Origin: Patescibacteria group bacterium
GTDB taxonomy: Bacteria; Patescibacteriota; Minisyncoccia; Phycocordibacterales; UBA9973
NCBI GenBank assembly: GCA_030916575.1
Contig: JAUPWJ010000075.1
Coordinates: 1-5,762 of the forward strand
Direction of reading: 5' to 3'
DNA: 5,762 nt
This document shows, piece after piece, positions 1 through 4,289 of the stretch; positions within the stretch are counted from its first letter, which is position 1; each line of letters opens with the position of its first letter. The position numbers were made by a program, and so were the translations under genes. Under the pieces are notes generated by a model that was not told the origin of the DNA, did not search any database, and worked only from the letters and a program-made list of their open reading frames with translations.

Positions 1-179
1 GTTTCTAAATAAGCTACTACTGAACTTTCCATATCTTTGTAAAGACTAGAATCGTAATCTGATTGAGTAAAAACAATTGGCTCACTCCTTTTAGTAGTAT
101 TTATAAAATAAACAAATAAGGCGACAACTCCAAAAACAAAAATTATTGTAAGCACTGGTTTAAGTATACTTTTTTGCAT
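1..179 (-). CDS. N-terminal fragment of a membrane-anchored protein (runs off window)
   Basis: An open frame starts at the ATG at 179-177 and stays open to the window edge (59 codons). The protein begins MQKSILKPVLTIIFVFGVVA. It has a lysine-bearing N-terminus, one hydrophobic segment at about residues 8-26, then a polar stretch with KRSEP and SDYDSSLYKD. This fits a single N-terminal membrane anchor or uncleaved signal, with the rest outside the cell. The start lies 7 bases after the stop of the secreted protein gene at 187-1323, with no terminator between, so co-transcription is likely. No Shine-Dalgarno site is visible, and translation may depend on coupling to the upstream gene. I do not recognise the family, and too little is present to assign a function. 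The frame is credible because of the hydrophobic segment and the tight spacing. Confidence 0.65.
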   Translation of the reverse strand, partial: MQKSILKPVLTIIFVFGVVALFVYFINTTKRSEPIVFTQSDYDSSLYKDMESSVVAYLE

Positions 180-186
180 AGCGAGT

Positions 187-1323
187 TTAATTTAAGTGAA
201 TATATGGAGTTTCGTATTTAGGGTGATTGAGTGGTAATGGAATATAGTGGAAAAATGTTCCTGAGTCATTCACGTTCCATCTTACACCCTGAAGCTTCAC
301 CCGGTAATTCCCGGCCCCATGACTTGTTTGTGAATTATTTATCTGTGCTGTTATTCTCAATGTTTCAGTATTTCCATTTTCTATAACATAGTTACCACCT
401 GAAGAATTTTCACAACTACTACAAGTCAAAACTCCAGACAAGCCTCCACTCTCAAGTGAGCCATTCATATCGGCACTGTATAAAATTACATTTGAACCGT
501 TATACCCAGCAATATCTGGTAAATAAATATCTCCATTCCATGCAGTAACATCAAAATTAATTACGAATACTCCTATATCATTATTATTTCCAGAATTATT
601 TATAACAGTAGCACTCGAAGATACGGGAGTGGTGTAAAGGCTTACATTTTGAGTAGGGTTACAAGCAAGCCCAGTAGAAGAACTATATAAACCACCTGCT
701 AAACAATTTGCATCAGTTGAGCCTGAGGTATTACAAGGCTTTCCATTTTCATAACTATAACCCGCATGAGAAGTACAACCAGGCAACCATGGTCCAGGCA
801 AATCCTGTATAATTGTAAATAAGTTATCAGAAGTATCTGATACAGGACTTTGACTTAAAGTTGTAGAAGATACTTTTTTAATAAGAACTTTGAAATTAGT
901 TCCGTAAACTAAACTAGGCCAAGAACTTGTTCCAGGCACAACAACTGACTCAACTCCAGAATTTGTAGTTTGGTCTAAATTATAAGTAAGTGTTCCTAAT
1001 GGTGTAGTCATTAAAAGATCAATTTTTAAAATTGTATTAGTAGAAACATTACAACTAGTCCATTTTATTATCGCTTGATCATTTTCAATAAAAACTTCTC
1101 CGCCATTCGGGGCAAGGACTGTGATAGAAGGAGCACTGAAAGGGCTACAAAAAGCAGTAACAGCACCTAAAACCTGACCTATGATTTGTGATTTCAAAAT
1201 AGAAATTTCTGTCTTTAATGATTCAACCTCTTTTTGTAAATCTTCCATTGTCACGGCTTGTGCCACTGGAGCACTAAATATTAAAACTCCCAAAAGCATG
1301 AATCCGGCTATAAGTTTTTTCAT
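187..1323 (-). CDS. Secreted modular surface protein: coiled coil, Ser/Thr-rich beta domain, two Cys modules, beta-rich C-terminus
   Basis: This is a 378-residue exported protein. Residues 1-23 form a Sec signal peptide (KK, hydrophobic core, cleavage likely after AQA). Residues 25-53 are a short heptad-like coiled coil ending in GQVLG. Residues 66-171 resemble the Ser/Thr-rich, Kre9/Knh1-like beta-sandwich domain, with its typical SITVLAPNGGE entry and IIKWTSC strand. Two cysteine modules follow (C183-C197 and C207-C221), each C-x5-Y-S-x3-G-x2-C. Residues 226-378 form a beta-rich domain (VFVINFDVTAWNGDIYLP, YRVKLQGVRWN, ending YIHLN) of a kind I associate with secreted Parcubacteria proteins; this is memory, not a search. 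All eight cysteines can pair. The ATG is preceded by AGGA with 7-base spacing. Its 5' region is a close copy of that of the gene at 1443-2729. A surface or cell-wall role is inferred; the exact function is unknown. Confidence 0.85.
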   Translation of the reverse strand: MKKLIAGFMLLGVLIFSAPVAQAVTMEDLQKEVESLKTEISILKSQIIGQVLGAVTAFCSPFSAPSITVLAPNGGEVFIENDQAIIKWTSCNVSTNTILKIDLLMTTPLGTLTYNLDQTTNSGVESVVVPGTSSWPSLVYGTNFKVLIKKVSSTTLSQSPVSDTSDNLFTIIQDLPGPWLPGCTSHAGYSYENGKPCNTSGSTDANCLAGGLYSSSTGLACNPTQNVSLYTTPVSSSATVINNSGNNNDIGVFVINFDVTAWNGDIYLPDIAGYNGSNVILYSADMNGSLESGGLSGVLTCSSCENSSGGNYVIENGNTETLRITAQINNSQTSHGAGNYRVKLQGVRWNVNDSGTFFHYIPLPLNHPKYETPYIHLN

Positions 1324-1330
1324 AAAAAAG

Positions 1331-1334
1331 TCCT
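1331..1334 (-). promoter_or_regulatory. Shine-Dalgarno site of the 187-1323 gene
   Basis: The minus strand reads AGGA, then seven bases (CTTTTTT), then ATG. It is one of the few clear ribosome binding sites in the window and supports the start at 1323. The paralogous gene at 1443-2729 reads AGCA at the same place. Confidence 0.6.
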
Positions 1335-1348
1335 AAATAATTACAGTT

Positions 1349-1391
1349 ATTATAATGGTTTTATTATACCACCATACATAAATGCAATCTA
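1349..1391 (-). promoter_or_regulatory. Promoter of the 187-1323 gene, with two overlapping -10 boxes
   Basis: On the minus strand a perfect TATAAT (1368-1363) lies 17 bases after TAGATT (1391-1386), a weak -35 match. A second TATAAT lies at 1354-1349. The first would give a 5' UTR of about 32 bases, the second about 19. TATAAT(1351-1356)-GGTTTT-ATTATA(1363-1368) forms a perfect 6-bp dyad over the -10. The block 1333-1372 is identical to 2739-2778 upstream of the paralogue, which argues that it is functional. Confidence 0.65.
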
Positions 1392-1397
1392 GAAAAC

Positions 1398-1424
1398 AAA
1401 AGACGCCCTTTCGAGGCGTCTTTT
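1398..1424 (-). terminator. Intrinsic terminator after the 1443-2729 gene
   Basis: AGACGCC (1401-1407) pairs perfectly with GGCGTCT (1415-1421) around a 7-base loop, and flanking A and T runs extend the stem. On the minus strand it is followed by TTTTGTTTT. It lies 19 bases beyond the stop of the upstream secreted gene and just before the promoter of the next one. The plus strand also has a T run, so it could act in both directions. Confidence 0.85.
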
Positions 1425-1442
1425 TAATAAACTTACTATAAT

Positions 1443-2729
1443 CTATTGCACACACTTATAAGCCATTTTTACACTTGTCCAATTATTTACATTTCCTCTT
1501 TCTTTCCAGTCAACTAAAGTTTGATTCATAAACTCTGTGACTGCTGTAGTATTAGGAAACCATTTTTTACAATAAGTAAGCTTATCTAGATTCGCACCAG
1601 AGACACCGTCTGGATCTGTTTCCCATTTATTAAGATTCACATTATTGAGTCCTGGGTTAGTGTGTTGATTTACTTTTCCCCACCAATAAGAAATTAAGTG
1701 TGAACCACTACTACATGCCATTCCAGTCGTAGCACTAAAACCAGAATTTGAAGAACATCCAACTGGAAAACTTACATCTGTGTCAGTTGGAGGATTTGAG
1801 TCTGTAGTCTCAGAACTTATCGAAAAATAATCGTTTGAGTGGTCCGACTTAGAAAGAGCAGAATTATTGAAGCCATATGAAGGTATACCAACTACTATTT
1901 TATACTTAGAACCAACGGGCAAAGATCCAACTTCAAAAGTTTCCATACCGTCATTGGATGTGCCATTAGATGCTAAAAAGCCGAACACTACGGGATTACT
2001 GCTAGATATATTTACTTCGAGTAAAGTACTAACTGGCAAATTACAACTTTCCCATTTTACTGTAATTTGTTCACCGACTTCATACACTTCTCCACCATTT
2101 GGAGAGACAATAGTAATACTAGGAGTAGAATTTGAGTTACAACCTGTAGATGGTGGTGTTGGTGTTAATTCTTGTGAACCATCACATGCTCTACCTGTTG
2201 TTGCACTATATTTGGTAACTCCATTACAACCTGGAAGGAAATCTGAATCCGTTGTCTCTTGTGAACCATCACAAGCTCTTCCTGTAGTAGCACTGTATTT
2301 GGTAACTCCATTACAACCTGGAAGGAAATCTTTTACTGGAGAAATTACAGAAGTACCTAAAATAGAAGTCTTTGTAATAGCATCAACTACCCCAGTAATT
2401 GGCAATCCTTCAGCTTTTTGATGAGCTTTTACAGCTGCTTCTGTTATAGGACCAAAAACACCATCAACTTTCGGTATTATATATCCTTCTTCTTTTAATG
2501 CAGCTTGTATTGATAAAACCCCATCCCCTTTTATACCTTTATAAAGAGTGGAGGTAGTAGTTGTTGTTTCTCCTAAAACCTGCCCACCTATTTGTGATTT
2601 CAAAACACTCACTTGTTCTTTCAAACCTTGAATCTCTTTATACAAATCCTCCATTGTGAGAGCTTGTGCTTGTGGAGCACTAAACATTAAAACTCCCAAA
2701 AGCATGAATCCTGCTATAAGTTTTTTCAT
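1443..2729 (-). CDS. Secreted modular protein with peptidoglycan-binding domain, Cys-module repeats and WWGKVNQH C-terminal module
   Basis: This is a 428-residue exported protein. Residues 1-23 form a signal peptide (cleavage after AQA). Residues 25-53 are a coiled coil ending GQVLG. Residues about 62-125 are a PG_binding_1-type domain (SIQAALKEEGY, VDGVFGPITEAAVKAHQ, GLPITGVVD), expected to bind cell-wall peptidoglycan. Two identical 25-residue repeats (134-158 and 163-187) each hold a C-x13-C module. A Ser/Thr-rich Kre9-like beta domain spans about 203-305 (PSITIVSPNGGE). A third Cys module lies at 325-339. The C-terminal module (347-428, YWWGKVNQH, TDPDGVSGANLDKLTYCKKW, MAYKCVQ) has one cysteine pair and is of unknown function; I recall similar tails in secreted CPR proteins. 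Ten cysteines allow five pairs. The gene has its own promoter and terminator. The start is fixed by the signal peptide, although the SD position reads AGCA. A wall-attached surface protein is the likely role. Confidence 0.88.
   Translation of the reverse strand: MKKLIAGFMLLGVLMFSAPQAQALTMEDLYKEIQGLKEQVSVLKSQIGGQVLGETTTTTSTLYKGIKGDGVLSIQAALKEEGYIIPKVDGVFGPITEAAVKAHQKAEGLPITGVVDAITKTSILGTSVISPVKDFLPGCNGVTKYSATTGRACDGSQETTDSDFLPGCNGVTKYSATTGRACDGSQELTPTPPSTGCNSNSTPSITIVSPNGGEVYEVGEQITVKWESCNLPVSTLLEVNISSSNPVVFGFLASNGTSNDGMETFEVGSLPVGSKYKIVVGIPSYGFNNSALSKSDHSNDYFSISSETTDSNPPTDTDVSFPVGCSSNSGFSATTGMACSSGSHLISYWWGKVNQHTNPGLNNVNLNKWETDPDGVSGANLDKLTYCKKWFPNTTAVTEFMNQTLVDWKERGNVNNWTSVKMAYKCVQ
2170..2330 (-). 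repeat. Two in-frame direct repeats coding the Cys module (74-bp copies, 87-bp period)
   Basis: Copies at 2170-2243 and 2257-2330 differ at 5 of 74 bases. All five differences fall in third codon positions, so both encode the same residues, running from DFLPGC to GRACDGSQE. The 13-bp spacers differ. This is an internal duplication within the 1443-2729 gene. Confidence 0.95.
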
Positions 2730-2754
2730 AAAAAATTGCTAAATAATTACAGTT

Positions 2755-2797
2755 ATTATAATGGTTTTATTATACCACGACGTATCAATGTAATCTA
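2755..2797 (-). promoter_or_regulatory. Promoter of the 1443-2729 gene, duplicate of the 1349-1391 promoter
   Basis: The minus strand has TAGATT at 2797-2792, a 17-base spacer, TATAAT at 2774-2769 and a second TATAAT at 2760-2755. Both positions relative to the start codon are exactly as in the paralogue (offset 1406 bases). The -35-like hexamer and both -10 boxes are unchanged between the copies, while the spacer differs at 6 of 17 positions. The same TATAAT/ATTATA dyad is present. Confidence 0.65.
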
Positions 2798-2801
2798 AAA
2801 C

Positions 2802-2838
2802 AAAAAACGCCCCGAAGTGAATCTTGGGGGCGTTTTTT
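2802..2838 (-). terminator. Strong intrinsic terminator after the TM-helix protein gene
   Basis: A 12-bp perfect stem pairs AAAAAACGCCCC (2802-2813) with GGGGCGTTTTTT (2827-2838). Past a single G-G mismatch, AAG/CTT adds three more pairs and leaves a TGAAT loop. T runs are present on both strands, so it may be bidirectional. It lies 18 bases after the stop of the 2857-3546 gene and insulates it from the secreted genes. Confidence 0.88.
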
Positions 2839-2856
2839 AAGTCTATGTAAAACAGA

Positions 2857-3546
2857 TTATTCCTTTATCTCTTGAGAGATTTTTGAAATCAAATGTGAAG
2901 CATGGTCCTTTGCACCTAGTCCGAATGCAAGAGCACCAGCTAGAGCAAACATAGCAATTATTCCTGAGAATAGAATTTGCATGTATGCAGGAGCAACTCC
3001 TAGTTGTCCTAATGCGATAATGAATGCGAATACCCAGATAGAGTATTTTGCAATTGTTCCTAGCATGTTTGCTGAACGAAGATTCATTGATTTTGCACCA
3101 GCTATTATTGCACGAGATAATGCATCAGCCACAACTGTAGCAATGATTAAGATAAATGCAGCAATAATAACTCTAGGTAAATAACCAAGAACATCTTCTT
3201 TCAAAAACATTCCGATAGAATCAAGTCCTACTAATGCTAAAGATGGAAGTAAAAAAATGATTAATACAAACCATTTCATTACTTGTCCTACGAAGTATCC
3301 AGTATTCAAAGACATACCAGCCTTTCTAAATAAATCATCTGCACCTACTGATTGAAAAAGCTTGTCCACTTTCAAAGCACCGAAAACTTGCTCAAATGCT
3401 TTCGCAATAAGAGAACCCAATACCCAACCAATGATAAAAAGGATGATCGCGATGATCAATTTTGGAGCGAATTGAATAAAACTCCACCATAAATCTTGAA
3501 GTGAAGAATTAAAAACATCACCCCATGTTACCCAAATATTATTCAT
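2857..3546 (-). CDS. Conserved TM-helix (MscS-like) membrane protein without cytoplasmic beta domain
   Basis: This is a 229-residue integral membrane protein. Predicted helices lie at about residues 28-50, 85-107, 122-150, 162-184 and 187-212. Helices 1-2 and 3-4 look like two copies of one unit: FAPKLIIAIILFIIGWVLG matches YLPRVIIAAFILIIATVVA, each followed by an amphipathic linker. This is the pattern of the conserved TM-helix family seen in CmpX-like and MscS-related proteins. The last helix is Ala/Gly-rich (MFALAGALAFGLGAKDHAS), like the MscS pore helix. The protein ends 17 residues later, so the MscS beta domain and C-terminal vestibule are missing. A role in mechanosensitive or osmotic ion flux is inferred from the family and is not proven. 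No SD lies directly before the ATG; a structured leader precedes it. It is a single-gene unit with its own terminator. Confidence 0.8.
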   Translation of the reverse strand: MNNIWVTWGDVFNSSLQDLWWSFIQFAPKLIIAIILFIIGWVLGSLIAKAFEQVFGALKVDKLFQSVGADDLFRKAGMSLNTGYFVGQVMKWFVLIIFLLPSLALVGLDSIGMFLKEDVLGYLPRVIIAAFILIIATVVADALSRAIIAGAKSMNLRSANMLGTIAKYSIWVFAFIIALGQLGVAPAYMQILFSGIIAMFALAGALAFGLGAKDHASHLISKISQEIKE

Positions 3547-3565
3547 AATTGATTTTGCTAATCAC
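3539..3565 (-). other. Possible 8-codon leader ORF overlapping the TM-helix gene start
   Basis: A GTG at 3565-3563 opens a short frame (MISKINYE if GTG is read as Met) that ends in TAA at 3541-3539, overlapping codons 2-3 of the TM-helix gene in another frame. AAAGGA lies upstream, with 10 bases between AGGA and GTG. The geometry suits translational coupling, but so short a frame can arise by chance. Confidence 0.25.
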
Positions 3566-3591
3566 GTCGCGTAAGTCCTTTCGGCACGACG
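3565..3591 (-). ncRNA. GC-rich hairpin in the 5' leader of the TM-helix gene
   Basis: In the minus-strand RNA, CGUCGUG pairs with CGCGACG over 7 bp, including one G-U wobble, around a 13-base loop holding CCGAAAGGA. On the plus strand the wobble becomes an A-C mismatch, so the fold favours the transcript that enters the TM-helix gene. The loop contains the SD-like AAAGGA and a possible CC-GAAA-GG mini-hairpin. No known riboswitch family was recognised. Confidence 0.4.
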
Positions 3592-3647
3592 CTAATTAAT
3601 TAATAATAAACCTTTTAAGTTTCGACCTTATAAAGTTCTATATATCT

Positions 3648-3653
3648 ATTATA
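3648..3653 (-). promoter_or_regulatory. Possible -10 box for the TM-helix gene
   Basis: The minus strand reads TATAAT in a 125-bp intergenic region, with no convincing -35 at the usual distance. TTGATA at 3657-3652 could instead be a -35 for TTTATA 17 bases further on. Either would give a leader of roughly 70-95 bases that includes the hairpin. The region is very AT-rich, so chance matches are likely. Confidence 0.3.
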
Positions 3654-3671
3654 TCAATTTTTAAGGGTTTT

Positions 3672-4253
3672 TTAGGCCTTTTTAAGGACTTGTGTGGATA
3701 ACTCTTTAGCCTGAAAAATGACTTGATGAGGAAAATCAAGCACATCTCGGACGAGTTTATCATACATATTTAGCCTATAAATAAAGTCTTTTGTAGTGAA
3801 AGTAGCATAAACGAGCTCAATACCCATTTCAGCCTCTATTTTTCGCATACCTTCTTCAATTTTACTCTTATTCATCTTATCCCCCACTATGAGTATATCC
3901 ACTCTGCTTTCTTTGTTTTTTATAAATACACCTGAGATTATAAGTAATTTTACTCGGCCCACCTTTTTGAAAATATTAACAACAGCATCTTTATCTAGCG
4001 TATCAGAGCTTATTAAAAGGCCTTCAAATTCTTTAATATATTTAAAAGATGTATTAAAAACTGCTCCGGCGGAACGCTTTTTAATAAATCCTACAGAATC
4101 AAGCAACTTTATCTCTCGGCGTATAGTGTCCGGATTGATTCTGCTCCTTTTAGCTATTTCCTTGTTAGTAAAAACCTTATTAGTATTAGACAAGAAAAGA
4201 CGCATGATTTTCACTCGAGCGGGAGAATTAAATATTTTTCCTAAGATTTCCAT
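3672..4253 (-). CDS. Winged-helix protein with degenerate nucleotidyltransferase-like domain (putative regulator)
   Basis: This is a 193-residue soluble protein. Residues 1-68 form a winged helix-turn-helix of ArsR/MarR-like type: SPARVKIMRLFL (helix 1), FTNKEIAKRSRI (helix 2), a recognition helix at about 41-52 (PDTIRREIKLLD), then VGFIKKR and a wing. Residues 98-180 look like a minimal nucleotidyltransferase fold: KLLIISGVF corresponds to the usual G-S motif strand, and SRVDILIVGD to the D-x-D strand. The canonical Gly-Ser and the first Asp are not intact (SGV; R-V-D), so catalysis is doubtful and ligand sensing or protein contact is more likely. I recall this combination as common in CPR genomes, without a named role. 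It lies 36 bp after purB on the same strand. No good SD is present; AGGG is only 1 base from the ATG. DNA binding is inferred from the fold; the target is unknown. Confidence 0.75.
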   Translation of the reverse strand: MEILGKIFNSPARVKIMRLFLSNTNKVFTNKEIAKRSRINPDTIRREIKLLDSVGFIKKRSAGAVFNTSFKYIKEFEGLLISSDTLDKDAVVNIFKKVGRVKLLIISGVFIKNKESRVDILIVGDKMNKSKIEEGMRKIEAEMGIELVYATFTTKDFIYRLNMYDKLVRDVLDFPHQVIFQAKELSTQVLKKA

Positions 4254-4260
4254 GCCCTAT

Positions 4261-4288
4261 ATAATAAACCTTTTTTACTAAAATACAA
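4261..4288 (-). promoter_or_regulatory. Possible near-leaderless promoter of the winged-helix gene
   Basis: On the minus strand TTGTAT (4288-4283), a 16-base spacer and TATTAT (4266-4261) precede the ATG by only 7 bases. Transcription would then begin at or just before the start codon, which would explain the absence of a usable SD. The -35 match is only 3 of 6, and the region is AT-rich. Confidence 0.35.
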
Positions 4289-4289
4289 G

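Noticed and set aside
2170..2330. CRISPR-like repeat pair
   Set aside because: There are only two copies, with a 13-bp spacer, in frame within a coding region and differing only at silent sites. This is a protein repeat.
1867..2421. Plus-strand open frame of 184 codons
   Set aside because: It is antisense to the well-supported secreted protein gene. Its apparent repeats are the reverse reading of the Cys-module repeats, and it has no promoter or convincing protein features.
187..2729. The two secreted genes as one gene split by a frameshift
   Set aside because: Each has its own promoter, start codon and signal peptide, and a terminator lies between them. They are paralogues.
2981..3184. Plus-strand open frame of 67 codons
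   Set aside because: It lies wholly inside the TM-helix gene on the opposite strand and has the composition expected of an antisense shadow.
3565..3591. Known riboswitch (fluoride, guanidine, glutamine or c-di-AMP type)
   Set aside because: The hairpin is short and lacks the conserved cores of these classes as I know them. Only a generic structured leader can be claimed.
3655..3690. Terminator after the winged-helix gene
   Set aside because: The AAAAAGGCCT and CCTTAAAAAGG stretches are locally symmetric but give no stable GC stem followed by a T run.
3889..4281. Plus-strand open frame of 130 codons
   Set aside because: It is antisense to the winged-helix gene, which has recognisable domain motifs; no independent support.
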